Shown in pieces: positions 1-8,362 of a DNA stretch of 64,000 nucleotides. The stretch comes from Haliotispira sp965263485 (GTDB lineage: Bacteria > Spirochaetota > Spirochaetia > SP-2023): contig CBDHHO010000001.1 of NCBI GenBank assembly GCA_965263485.1, positions 930,001-994,000 of the forward strand, in the 5' to 3' direction. The notes below the pieces were generated by a model. The model was not told where the DNA came from, ran no database searches, and worked only from the letters and a program-made list of their open reading frames with translations. Position numbers and translations under genes: made by a program. Numbering within the stretch: position 1 is the first letter of the stretch; every line of letters begins with the position of its first letter.

Positions 1-1
1 C

Positions 2-178
2 ATCAAGGAACTGGCCATTGAGGGCAAGATACTGCGTCGCGACTGCGGGGTCGCCCCCGGGCCGCAGATGGGACTGCTGTTGCAACAACTCATGCGACAC
101 GTACTACAATACCCCGAAGATAATCAGCCTGAGACCTTAAAAGATGTTGCTCGTGATATTTATCAAAACATGAAATAG
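2..178 (+). CDS. cca: CCA tRNA nucleotidyltransferase-like protein, C-terminal end (partial)
   Basis: This is an open frame entering from the left edge and ending at TAG 176-178, giving the last 58 residues. The pattern ELAIEGKILRRDCGVAPGP, then QMGLLLQQLM, matches the C-terminal helical part of class II CCA-adding enzymes and poly(A) polymerases. There a D..L..G..PGP..G segment is followed by a long helix and the words L.DPE..T. The enzyme adds or repairs the 3' CCA of tRNAs in the cytoplasm. The catalytic head lies outside the window, so the family call rests on this tail only and the exact specificity (CCA or A-adding) cannot be judged. Confidence 0.6.
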   Translation: MKELAIEGKILRRDCGVAPGPQMGLLLQQLMRHVLQYPEDNQPETLKDVARDIYQNMK

Positions 179-249
179 GCAGCAAAACTTTGTCATGCAG
201 CGGGCCCGTTGAAATAATGAAAATGCCGGGGAATTTTTAGAGGTTTCCT
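179..249. repeat. MITE remnant, right end only
   Basis: A GGAATTTTTAGAGGTTTCC end at 231-249 matches the right terminal repeat of the dispersed element family. No left end is visible, because the CCA gene stops just before it. It lies between the convergent cca and fliS genes. Confidence 0.55.
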
Positions 250-277
250 TATTTTTAAAAACAAGAGCTCCGTCCGA

Positions 278-694
278 TCAACCGGCAATATTGACACCCA
301 CAGTCTGTCCGGGCGCTTCGTGCTGAGTGGCCTGAACTTCAACCCAAGCCTCACGCAAATCGGCGATTTGCTGGCGGATACCCGGCAGCTTCTCCGGGTT
401 TTTGTTGATGTTGGCCTGCACCAGAATCTGCGTGAAAAAGCGATACAGGCCGAGCAGACACTGGGCAATCTGCCCCCCCTGTTCCAAGTCGAGAGAGGTT
501 TGCAGTTCATTAAGGATTTCCTGCGCCTTAATCAAAGCGTTGTGCGCAAAGTCCAGCCGGGGACTCTCTGAGCGCAGCTCCGCCGTGCCCAGATCAATCT
601 GTTTAATCAGACCATCGTATAGCATGACGATCAAGCGTCCTTGATTGGCTGTAACGATATCATTCTGGCGATAACGCTGCGAATTTTGATACAT
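278..694 (-). CDS. fliS: Flagellar export chaperone FliS
   Basis: A 138-residue protein, the usual FliS length. The N-terminal pattern MYQNSQRYRQNDIVTANQGR followed by LIVMLYDGLIKQIDLG is typical: FliS proteins have Y....I.TA.P..LI.MLYDG..K.....A near the start. FliS is a cytoplasmic helical chaperone that binds the C-terminal tail of flagellin and prevents premature polymerisation before type III export. A good ribosome site (AAGGAG, 5 bases before the ATG) supports the start. It is unlinked here to fliD, which lies 30 kb away on the other strand, although the two are often adjacent. The C-terminus (GQTVGVNIAG) runs to the edge of a MITE remnant. Confidence 0.9.
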   Translation of the reverse strand: MYQNSQRYRQNDIVTANQGRLIVMLYDGLIKQIDLGTAELRSESPRLDFAHNALIKAQEILNELQTSLDLEQGGQIAQCLLGLYRFFTQILVQANINKNPEKLPGIRQQIADLREAWVEVQATQHEAPGQTVGVNIAG

Positions 695-774
695 GTTCTC
701 TCCTTAATTACAAACCCGGCTTCATCCCATATGCCTTATCTTTAATTTCGATTCTAGGCATTCTCGATTCTCGG

Positions 775-1036
775 CTCAAGGCAGCAAAACTTTATCCGAG
801 CGATCCAAAAAGGGGAGTTGTAAAACCCTCTTCTAAAAACAAACGAAGAGCTGCCTCTGTACCGCGTTTGATGGGAGACGGAGGCTCCCATGCGAGCTGG
901 CGCAGCATTGGAGAATAAGGGGAGGGCCGTGCGCAGCAAAGAGCCTGCTTCCTATCTTTCGTGACAAAGCTGCTCCGTAAAAAAGACCGAGCCTGGCGCG
1001 GCATCTTTCTGTGATGGGGAATTTCTAGAGGTTCCC
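775..1036 (+). repeat. MITE, long internal-sequence variant, left end degraded
   Basis: The right half (about 890-1036) shares its sequence with the elements at 33611-33838 and 37564-37859: words such as GAGCTGGCGCAGCATTGG, CGTGCGCAGCAAAGAGCC and a GAGGTTCCC terminus. The left terminal repeat is not recognisable. Between fliS and the IS remnant (695-1215) I see no gene; the open frames there fall inside the repeat. Confidence 0.65.
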
Positions 1037-1132
1037 ATTAGAATTTATTGATCGTAATTAATTTGGATCCAACTATTTTTTGTGCTATTTTGTTATGATT
1101 AAGGAAGGATTTTTTGATTTTACATCGCAATG

Positions 1133-1864
1133 CCGATTTTTAGAGGTCCCCTACTAAAATTAGAATTTACATAAAAAATCATTATTTACAGCATTTTAGA
1201 TACAATTATCCACTATTATGCTGTAATTGAAACATATTTTAACATATTATACACAGTATTTCGTAACCCCATACGAAACCTTACCCGATCTATCCCTATA
1301 CATCGCAACTCTAATCCCCTATTCATGCAATTGCGAAACCATGCAAATATATGCTCCACTTTCGCCCGGGTCTTTGACTTGCGGCGGTTACTTTCTAATT
1401 GCTTCTCTGTAAGTGAAGTATCTCGATATTTTCGGTGATGAATAAAGTTCCTCACACCTTTCTTCCGTAGTTCATTTGTTATCTTTTCACTTCGATACGC
1501 ACTATCCCCATATATTTGCGTGACGCCTCAAAATAGCTGCAAGCACCTGTGAGTCGTGCACATTAGCTGCACTTACTTCGTAAGCTAAACTGCTCGTTAG
1601 TCGCCGTTGCAATGTGATTTTTGTATCCGTAGTGGCTTTTGCCATTTTTCCTTGTCCACCTTGCATCCGTATCTTTTTGCCTCATTTTATTCTCGTTTTT
1701 CTTGAATGATGGAGGGATTTCATCATTTTTGATCTGCTGGTTTTCTGCTCTGGTATTGCGCTGCACAGGCACTTTGACAAAGCTGACGTCCACAATATTC
1801 CCTTATTATTGTATTGTAATTGAATAATTGTGATTTGTCCAGTGCTGGATTTTTAGAGGTGCCC
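1133..1864 (-). mobile_element. IS5-family insertion sequence remnant
   Basis: The right end, GGATTTTTAGAGGTGCCC (1847-1864), is the same terminal repeat as in the dispersed MITEs, and between it and 1216 lies a damaged IS5-type transposase frame. A second terminus in the same orientation sits at 1133-1151, so the original left end appears lost or replaced by a neighbouring element. This is the only copy in the window that still holds transposase sequence, which makes it the natural candidate for the source of the MITE ends. Confidence 0.7.
1216..1802 (-). pseudogene. IS5-family DDE transposase, truncated and frameshifted
   Basis: Reading on the minus strand gives GNIVDVSFVKVPVQRNTRAE (first catalytic D), then DARWTRKNGKSHYGYKNHIA, then in another frame VHDSQVLAAILRRHANIWG, then DSAYRSEKITNELRKKGVR (second D) and KVEHIFAWFRNCMNR (catalytic E). 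These are the signature blocks of IS5-group transposases. Two single-base frame changes are needed to join them, near 1580 and near 1501, and the N-terminal third before the first D is missing (stop at 1803-1805). It cannot encode an active enzyme as it stands. Confidence 0.85.
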
Positions 1865-1873
1865 ACAAAACAA

Positions 1874-1902
1874 TTGACAAGCGTTTCAACCTGTGCTAAC
1901 CT
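1874..1902 (+). promoter_or_regulatory. Sigma-70 promoter of the first sugar ABC operon
   Basis: TTGACA (1874-1879), a 17-base spacer and TAACCT (1897-1902). The spacer and flanks are nearly identical to the promoter at 8253-8281 (both contain TTCAACCTGTGCTAA), so the two promoters are related by descent or under the same constraint. Confidence 0.75.
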
Positions 1903-1904
1903 TA

Positions 1905-1920
1905 TTTAGATCGATCTAAA
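1905..1920. promoter_or_regulatory. LacI-type operator (perfect 16-bp palindrome)
   Basis: TTTAGATCGATCTAAA, with the central CG typical of LacI/GalR operators, begins 2 bases after the -10 box and so covers the likely transcription start. Repression by steric block is expected. The same core recurs at 8282-8301 and, relaxed, at 14343-14364. The likely binder is the LacI protein encoded at 17366-18349. Confidence 0.75.
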
Positions 1921-1961
1921 AATTATCATCTCCCTGAGGGAGCAATCTACAGGAGGTCCGT

Positions 1962-3311
1962 ATGAAGAATCAGAAAAGTTTTTTTTCACTCAAATTCCAA
2001 GTGTTTGCTTTATGCTTCACGATTTTGGTTTATTCTTGTGGGAGGGCCGGGAGCGATGCTTCCATAAAAGACATAGAAATTTTCACTACGTTTGCCGCAG
2101 AAGACCCGGAATCCAGTCCCAGCGCAGCTACCATTTTTGCTGTAGTGGACGCTCTGAATAAGGATTCAGAGAATTCAGGATCCCACTATGAGGCCTCTGG
2201 CCTACCCTATAATGACTACTGGAAAAGGCTGGGATTAGATCTTGCTAATGGGAACGCAGCCGATGTCATAATGTTGGATGCGCCGACAAACCTTCCCGGC
2301 TATCAGAAGCTGCAAGCTGGCGGCACTTTTTTGGATCTGCGGCAGTATGCGGAAAACAGCCCCATCGTCAAAAAGCAAATTGGTCTTGAGATGGGAAACT
2401 ACAAGGGGCAGCTGCTTTCTATCAATGCTGTAAATACCAATTGGAGTTCTTTTTACTATCGAAAATCTATTTTCGAGGAAGCGGGAATTGATCCTGCTGG
2501 CATTAAAACCTGGGATGATCTGCTCAACGTGGCAACACAACTTACGAAGGATACAGACGGTGATGGGCAAGTCGACCAGTTCGGCATAGGTTTCAGTACC
2601 ATCAATGCCCCGTTTATCCGCTGGTGGAGCACCCAGTTTTTCTGGGCAGCCGGTGGCGGATGGTTCCAGCAAGATGGGAGTGGGGACTACAGCCCGGAGA
2701 CCGTAAATTTCGACTCAGCGGCAAACCTCTTCACTGTAAAGTATCTGAAAAAATTGCGAGACGCTGCAGCTCCCATCGGCTCCATCAAACAAGATACGGC
2801 AAGAGAATTGTTTATGAAAGGTGTCGTGGCAATCATGACTGACGGCTCTTATGGCAGTGGTCTCATGAGAGGACAGATGGATAACCCCGATGATCTTGGC
2901 GTATTTAAATTCCCTGGAGTAATAATTGATGGGGAGTATTACAATCCCGTTACTCCTTCTTGGGGGCTTTCCTGGGCTATTCCGAAAACCAGTGAAAATC
3001 CGGACGGAGCTTTTGCTTTTATTGAAACTTGGGGGACTCCAGATATACAGAGATTGATGATGAAGGGACAAGTCCCTACAAACCCGGATGTCCTTGAGGA
3101 GTATGCCAAAATTGATCCGCTGGCAGCCCAAAGCCTTCAATGGAGCATCAGTAATAATTTTGATCATGTGAATTTCCCCGTATCCGATCAGTTTGAGCAA
3201 TTAGACAAGGTTCACCAGCAGGCAGTATCCGATGCTTTGAGCGGACAGAAGACACCCGAAGAAGCTTTGGAGTGGGGACAGGCCGAAATGAAGCGAATCA
3301 TGTCGGAATGA
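1962..3311 (+). CDS. Sugar ABC transporter substrate-binding lipoprotein
   Basis: A 449-residue protein with a lipoprotein signal ending LVYSC (acylated Cys26). The mature part has the family-1 extracellular solute-binding layout: a stretch on DVIMLDAPTNLPGYQKL, then YRKSIFEEAGIDP.GIKTWDDLL, a mid-region MTDGSYGSGLM and a C-terminal PEEALEWGQAEMKRI. Such proteins capture oligosaccharides or sugar phosphates and deliver them to MalFG-type permeases. A strong AGGAGG site precedes the ATG. It is first in an operon with two permeases and a propeller protein, behind the palindromic operator. The substrate is not readable from sequence; D...DG..D..G (a calcium-loop-like DTDGDGQVDQFG) is present in the middle. 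Confidence 0.88.
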   Translation: MKNQKSFFSLKFQVFALCFTILVYSCGRAGSDASIKDIEIFTTFAAEDPESSPSAATIFAVVDALNKDSENSGSHYEASGLPYNDYWKRLGLDLANGNAADVIMLDAPTNLPGYQKLQAGGTFLDLRQYAENSPIVKKQIGLEMGNYKGQLLSINAVNTNWSSFYYRKSIFEEAGIDPAGIKTWDDLLNVATQLTKDTDGDGQVDQFGIGFSTINAPFIRWWSTQFFWAAGGGWFQQDGSGDYSPETVNFDSAANLFTVKYLKKLRDAAAPIGSIKQDTARELFMKGVVAIMTDGSYGSGLMRGQMDNPDDLGVFKFPGVIIDGEYYNPVTPSWGLSWAIPKTSENPDGAFAFIETWGTPDIQRLMMKGQVPTNPDVLEEYAKIDPLAAQSLQWSISNNFDHVNFPVSDQFEQLDKVHQQAVSDALSGQKTPEEALEWGQAEMKRIMSE

Positions 3312-3356
3312 GGATACTCGGAAGAATTCTTTGACAAGCATAAAACAGGAGGTCAT

Positions 3357-4247
3357 ATGGATAACAAAATCACAATACGAAAGTGGTATACCCCTTATAT
3401 ACTGCTCATTCCCGTATCGTTTATCCTGTTTGTATTTATACTCTACCCGATCATTAAAAGTGTTTATATGAGCTTGACCAACTGGGATTTTTCAAAAATT
3501 GCTGATGGGCATCACTGGGTTGGTCTGAAAAATTTTATTGCTGTTTTTCGCTTGCCCCAATTTTTCCCATCTCTCTGGATAACAGTATTATACTCTTTTT
3601 TTGTCGTCGTTGGCAGAATGCTCATAGGCTTATTCTTGGCACTACTTATGAATGAGAGTTTCAGAGAAAAAGGGATTTTCCGGGCGGCTGTGATCATCCC
3701 TTGGGCAATTCCCGGGATAGTGACTTGTATCAGCTTCGTTTTAATTCTAAACCCGCTGATTGGTATTGCCAATGCAACATTAATAAATTTGGGGCTGATC
3801 AGCAAACCGATTTTATTTCTGGAAAACCCTGCCTGGGCTTTCTTCAGTATTGCCTACGTAGCCATCTGGGTTGGAACGCCTTTTGTCGCCATAACCCTTC
3901 TTGCTGGATTGCAAAGCATATCAGTGGAAATGGAGCAGATGGCCATGATCGATGGCTGCAGTTGGTCGCGACGCTTAGTTTCTATAACGCTTCCCCTTCT
4001 GATGCCTGTCTGGTTTGTAGTTTTGCTACTCCAAGTGATCTGGACTCTCCGCGAATTCGGTTTAATTTATCTGATGACCAAGGGTGGTCCTGGATTTTCT
4101 ACTTCTGTGTTAAGCATTGATATGTATTACAATGCATTTAAATATTACAAGATGGGGATCTCCTCTGCAGAGGGGATTATTTTACTTTCTATTTCTTTGT
4201 TATTTGCTATCGTGTACACCAGGGTTCTGAAAAGGGAGTCCTTATGA
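3357..4247 (+). CDS. Sugar ABC transporter permease, MalF/UgpA type
   Basis: A 296-residue inner-membrane protein with six predicted hydrophobic segments. The first begins near residue 12 (TPYILLIPVSFILFVFILYP). The EAA loop that contacts the ATPase is clear: EQMAMIDGCSWSRRLVSITL followed by PLL. The gene starts 46 bases after the binding-protein gene with an AGGAGG site and overlaps the next permease by 4 bases (ATGA), so it is translationally coupled. No ATPase gene is in this operon; MalFG-type systems of many bacteria share a MsmK/UgpC-like ATPase encoded elsewhere. Confidence 0.88.
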   Translation: MDNKITIRKWYTPYILLIPVSFILFVFILYPIIKSVYMSLTNWDFSKIADGHHWVGLKNFIAVFRLPQFFPSLWITVLYSFFVVVGRMLIGLFLALLMNESFREKGIFRAAVIIPWAIPGIVTCISFVLILNPLIGIANATLINLGLISKPILFLENPAWAFFSIAYVAIWVGTPFVAITLLAGLQSISVEMEQMAMIDGCSWSRRLVSITLPLLMPVWFVVLLLQVIWTLREFGLIYLMTKGGPGFSTSVLSIDMYYNAFKYYKMGISSAEGIILLSISLLFAIVYTRVLKRESL

Positions 4248-5077
4248 ATAAGAAAATCCTGTTTTCATTTCTTATTATATTCATCTCTATCCTAGTACTT
4301 TGGCCTGTGTTCTGGATTGTTATGTTTTCTATAAGGCCGGACAGTGAAGTGTTTGGGGTTCGACCCACTTGGATTCCGCAGCAATTCACGCTGAGGAATT
4401 TTTATGAAGTAATATTCAAGTTTAATGCCAGGGGAGTGAGATTTTATCATTTTCTGCTGAACAGTATTATTGCTTCCGGTTTGGCAACTGTTTTTTCTCT
4501 GACAGCTTCTTTATTAGGAGGATATGCGATATCAAGGTTTCAATTTTTTGGTAAAAAAATTTTTATATATCTGATTTTTATTACACAGCTGTTGCCAGGT
4601 ATCGTATATTTGTTGCCTTACTATACAATGATTTCGTACTTTAGATTACTGGATACAAAATACTCGCTGATACTTTCGTATATTATCTTTGGCTTGCCAA
4701 TTTGTACATGGATGATGAGAAGTTATATTGATGATATCCCGGCAGAAATTGATTCAGCTGCCATGATAGATGGGGCTAATTATCATACTATTATATTTAG
4801 AATAATTTTCCCTATAGTCCTTCCAGGATTAATATCAGTAGGGATTTTTTCATTTATACTGGGATGGAATGATTATCTTTTTGCATCTGTCCTAGTCAAA
4901 GGACAAAGTATGTGGACATTGCCTCTGGCCTTAAATTCTTTTAATGGTATGTATGGTATGGACTGGGGCAATACAATCGCATTTGGAGTCCTGGTCTCAG
5001 TCCCTGTTATTGCCGTATTCTTTTATTTGCAGAAAAATATTGCGAGAGGTATAACAGCGGGTGCTGTAAAAGGTTAA
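4244..5077 (+). CDS. Sugar ABC transporter permease, MalG/UgpE type
   Basis: A 277-residue partner permease with six membrane segments. The start overlaps the previous stop by 4 bases. The EAA loop is EIDSAAMIDGANYHTIIFRI, followed by IFPIVLPGL, and the protein ends in the usual ARGITAGAVKG, a C-terminus typical of MalG-like subunits. Together with the preceding permease it should form the membrane pore. The DNA of this gene is visibly AT-rich compared with the housekeeping genes of the window. Confidence 0.88.
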   Translation: MNKKILFSFLIIFISILVLWPVFWIVMFSIRPDSEVFGVRPTWIPQQFTLRNFYEVIFKFNARGVRFYHFLLNSIIASGLATVFSLTASLLGGYAISRFQFFGKKIFIYLIFITQLLPGIVYLLPYYTMISYFRLLDTKYSLILSYIIFGLPICTWMMRSYIDDIPAEIDSAAMIDGANYHTIIFRIIFPIVLPGLISVGIFSFILGWNDYLFASVLVKGQSMWTLPLALNSFNGMYGMDWGNTIAFGVLVSVPVIAVFFYLQKNIARGITAGAVKG

Positions 5078-5086
5078 TCGATTGTC

Positions 5087-7786
5087 ATGTCAAATTTATT
5101 TTCAGGAAATATAGCGTGCTTTCATTCCAGCGGAAGTAAGGATATCGATCATTTCCGGGAGCAAATACAGCAAAGTAAAACAACCCCGGGAAATGCAAAT
5201 GTGCGGGCCCTCATGTTACACATGTGGTTAGGGATATTACAGCAGCAGGGAGCCGATGTCAGTAGTTTTTACGAGGTAAATCAAAATTTTCTCGATCTTC
5301 AGAATCAACAGGAGCTTGCAGAAACTCCGGAGCCAATTCAGAATGAGATTTGCACTGTTATAGACCAGGCTCGTGTGATATTAGAAAAAATTCAACAGGA
5401 TTTCTGCGAACGGGGAACCTGGATTAAAGCAAAACAAATAAGCAAAATACAAAAATCGAGTGAGTTGTTAACCGCTCAAGATAGTGAATGGCCCACATTT
5501 CAGGGAAACATACACAATACCGGATCAACTGAGGATCCGGGGCCACAAGAAGGTTCTCTGTTATGGAAGTTCCCTGTTGGTCTGGGTTGGTATTCACAAC
5601 CGGTTGTTGAGGGCGGACGCGTGTACTGTACCTCGCCGGGGATGCGCAACATATGCTTCTGCTGGGACATTAATACAGGAAACGAAATCTGGCGATCCAG
5701 GCAAATTCATCGGAAATTTGGCATTTATGAATATCCTGCGCTATCTTCAAGCCCGCTGGTACAATCTCGGTATATTGTCCTCCGAGAAGTCAACAGTCAT
5801 GGGGGCAATGACGGGCAAGCAAAAAATCTTGTCTATATCGACAAAAATACAGGTGAAATCGTCGCTAAAAAATATGCTGGACATATCGATTATCGGGCAC
5901 GATATGCCCCTCTTACGGGCAATGACGCTGTCGTCGTATACCCTTTTGGGGTCCACGATATCGATTGCACCCCACCCATTTGTCAGAGTTTTAACCGACT
6001 GATATGCAAAGACCAGAATAATGAACAATTGATATGGGACCTGAATCTTGGGGAAATCGACACCCTGGCTCAGGCCAGAATTGCCGATAAGCTTGTCCTT
6101 CAGGGGACTGTTGACGGGTATCTTTATGGGATCTGCCTGCCGGGACATCCTCTCGATCAAGAAATGGAATCCCATATCCTCCCCGGGCAGCACCAATATG
6201 TAAGGGCCCAAAGCAAGGGTGTGATCGCCTGGTCTTTTCATGCAGATGCTGCAATAAATACCAGCGTATGCGTTTATCTTGACAGGGTGATTTTTGGTGC
6301 AAACGATGGAAAAGTCTATTGCCTCAAACTTCAGACGGGCGTGTGCATATGGCAGAAAACAGTTGGGAACATCGAAGCTCGTGCCCGGAAATTGTTTTCT
6401 ACTCCTGCAGTACACAAGAATTCTGTATTTATTGGCAGTGCGGATCGACATATATACTGCCTCGATTTGGAAACTGGCGAATACCGATGGTCTTTCAGGA
6501 CAAGTGACTGGATACGCTCTCAAGCCGTTATTGTATCCGACAAGATATTCGTTGCCTGTGTTGATGGAATGCTATATGCTATTTCTGAATCAGGAAATAA
6601 GATATGGGAGAAAAAAATTAGCGAGCACCCAATATATGCGGATATCAAGGCAGGACCGGGGAATATATTGCTTAATGACAGTAATCTTTATACATATTGT
6701 GTTGGGAATAATGGTAATTTACTCTGGAAAAAAAGTATCTTAGCTGCATTTCACAGACAGGACGGGACGCGTATCTTCACTGACCAATTATCCGGGGGAA
6801 CATATTACCAGTCAAAACCGGTTGCTTACGGTGGAAAGACAATTTTCGGAACACCATCTGGTTTCATCTTTGCCGTCCATGCGGAAACCGGTGAAGAGCT
6901 TTGGAAATACGAGATGGGAGGGGCCATATCGGTAGGCCCTGCCTGTGATTCCGGGCGAGTGTTTGCAGGCCAGCAGGGAGGGGAGAGCCTGTTTTACTGT
7001 TTAAATGCAGAAGATGGGACACTGATATGGGCGCAAACCTTGCCTGGCGGTTGGGTCTGGGGCTCCGCCAAAGTAGATGAAGGCAAAGTTTTTATTCCTA
7101 CCGTCAGCGGTTATGCTGTTTGTTTAGATGCTGTGACAGGCCATATTATCTGGATGTACCGCACCGCTAAATCGATGCCCGCAGAGCCTGCAATTTATAA
7201 TTCCTATGTATATTTTGGTTCATGGAGCCACTCTTTATATTGTTTCTGCAAATTGACAGGGAAATTAATATGGAAAGCAAATGGGATAGCATTGGATTCT
7301 GGAACTCTGATTACTTATAAAGGAAGAATATATGTTCCCCATCATCAAAATGTTTTTATGTCTTTTGATGCCGATACGGGTGAAGTGCTTTCTGAGGGAA
7401 ATAAAAACGGTGATGAAAAAAAGAATTTTTCTGATTTCAATGCGACACCTGCAATCCATGCTGGTAAAGGATTTTTCTCAGCACGAGTAGGAGCAGGACT
7501 AGTCGGAGTGCCCCTCCATTCCCGCGTATATTGTTTTGACTTGGAAACCGCCGAGCTGCAGTGGACCTTCCCAGACGGAGGGGGGTTGTCCGCTCCTGCA
7601 ATCGCAGGCGGAAAAGTGTATATCGCGTCTGGAAACTATCCTTTTTTGTATTGTCTGGATGAGCTGACAGGATCTTTGTGCTGGTACTATAAACTGGAGC
7701 AGCGAGTCGAAGAGTCCACTCTTTGTATATATAAGAGGAAACTATATGTACTGTCTGCAGATGGATATGTACATGCATTAAAATAA
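5087..7786 (+). CDS. PQQ-like beta-propeller repeat protein
   Basis: An 899-residue protein beginning 9 bases after the permease stop, so part of the same operon. After an N-terminal helical region of about 140 residues, the chain is a run of PQQ-like blades marked by tG..lW motifs (TGNEIW, TGVCIW, TGEYRW, GNKIW, GNLLW, TGEELW, DGTLIW, TGHIIW, TGKLIW, TAELQW, TGSLCW). I count about fourteen, enough for two stacked propellers. I see no signal peptide or membrane segment, so it is probably cytoplasmic despite its kinship with periplasmic PQQ enzymes. The catalytic residues of quinoprotein dehydrogenases are not obvious. It may be a sugar-binding or scaffold protein, or an enzyme of unknown type. 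A function cannot be assigned. Confidence 0.8.
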   Translation: MSNLFSGNIACFHSSGSKDIDHFREQIQQSKTTPGNANVRALMLHMWLGILQQQGADVSSFYEVNQNFLDLQNQQELAETPEPIQNEICTVIDQARVILEKIQQDFCERGTWIKAKQISKIQKSSELLTAQDSEWPTFQGNIHNTGSTEDPGPQEGSLLWKFPVGLGWYSQPVVEGGRVYCTSPGMRNICFCWDINTGNEIWRSRQIHRKFGIYEYPALSSSPLVQSRYIVLREVNSHGGNDGQAKNLVYIDKNTGEIVAKKYAGHIDYRARYAPLTGNDAVVVYPFGVHDIDCTPPICQSFNRLICKDQNNEQLIWDLNLGEIDTLAQARIADKLVLQGTVDGYLYGICLPGHPLDQEMESHILPGQHQYVRAQSKGVIAWSFHADAAINTSVCVYLDRVIFGANDGKVYCLKLQTGVCIWQKTVGNIEARARKLFSTPAVHKNSVFIGSADRHIYCLDLETGEYRWSFRTSDWIRSQAVIVSDKIFVACVDGMLYAISESGNKIWEKKISEHPIYADIKAGPGNILLNDSNLYTYCVGNNGNLLWKKSILAAFHRQDGTRIFTDQLSGGTYYQSKPVAYGGKTIFGTPSGFIFAVHAETGEELWKYEMGGAISVGPACDSGRVFAGQQGGESLFYCLNAEDGTLIWAQTLPGGWVWGSAKVDEGKVFIPTVSGYAVCLDAVTGHIIWMYRTAKSMPAEPAIYNSYVYFGSWSHSLYCFCKLTGKLIWKANGIALDSGTLITYKGRIYVPHHQNVFMSFDADTGEVLSEGNKNGDEKKNFSDFNATPAIHAGKGFFSARVGAGLVGVPLHSRVYCFDLETAELQWTFPDGGGLSAPAIAGGKVYIASGNYPFLYCLDELTGSLCWYYKLEQRVEESTLCIYKRKLYVLSADGYVHALK

Positions 7787-7809
7787 TTTGAATTTTCCCT
7801 GGAAAAGTC

Positions 7810-7854
7810 TTGATTGGGTCTTATTCTTATCATTATTATTTAGACCGATCCAAG
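7810..7854 (+). promoter_or_regulatory. Decayed promoter/operator in front of the ALDH remnant
   Basis: TTGATT (7810-7815), 17 bases, TTATTA (7833-7838), then TTTAGACCGATCCAAG (7839-7854). The last differs from the perfect operator at 1905-1920 by three substitutions. It keeps the spatial arrangement of the intact regulatory regions and stands before a dead gene copy, so it looks like a drifting relic. Confidence 0.5.
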
Positions 7855-7903
7855 ATATAGTGAGAAGCTCCCAGTTATCAAATTGAAAACAGGAAACATA
7901 CCC

Positions 7904-8212
7904 ATGCTACACATTCTCAAAACCCCGATAGAAGTATCCCACTATCAAATGCTTATCGGCGGGCAGTGGAAAGATGCTGCTGGCGGCAAGGGAATTGAGC
8001 GCCTGAGTCCGGCCCACAGTGTCTTGATGCCGACCTTGCCATCAAGGCCACAGCAAAGGCCTTTCGCAGCATTGCCTAGAAGACAATCTCGCACTGGGAA
8101 CGCTCTAGGCTGCTGCTGCAAGTCGCCGACCAGATCCGGCAGAATCAACCGGCAGAATCAAAATGATCCGCCCTTGGCGAAGAGCCCGGAAAGCGGTATT
8201 TATTTTCAATAA
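7904..8212 (+). pseudogene. Truncated duplicate of the aldehyde dehydrogenase 5' end
   Basis: The first 130 bases match the start of the ALDH gene at 14415 almost base for base (protein words IEVSHYQMLIGGQWKD, GIERLSPAH). After that there are indels and a deletion, and then the copy resembles the ALDH region around 14640-14730 (GGGAACGCTC...GCTGCTGCAAGT, ending GAAAGCGG) before it stops. The frame stays open for about 100 codons but encodes nonsense after residue 45. It is a decayed partial duplication, with its own degenerate operator upstream. Confidence 0.8.
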
Positions 8213-8252
8213 AAAAAGATCCATATTCTCTTGAAACTTATTTCAAAAACTG

Positions 8253-8301
8253 TTGACAAGCTCTTCAACCTGTGCTAAGCTGTTTTAGATCGATCTAAAA
8301 C
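8253..8301 (+). promoter_or_regulatory. Promoter and 20-bp palindromic LacI-type operator of the RbsBAC-type operon
   Basis: TTGACA (8253-8258), 17-base spacer, TAAGCT (8276-8281), then a perfect 20-bp palindrome 8282-8301 with core TTTAGATCGATCTAAA. The promoter is almost a copy of the one at 1874-1902. The operator covers the expected start site. The 62-base leader that follows ends in GGGAGGAG before the ATG at 8363. Confidence 0.78.
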
Positions 8302-8362
8302 GAATGAAAAGAAAATTTATCTATACGTAGAAGATCGTTTAAAACAAATAAGGGAGGAGTTC

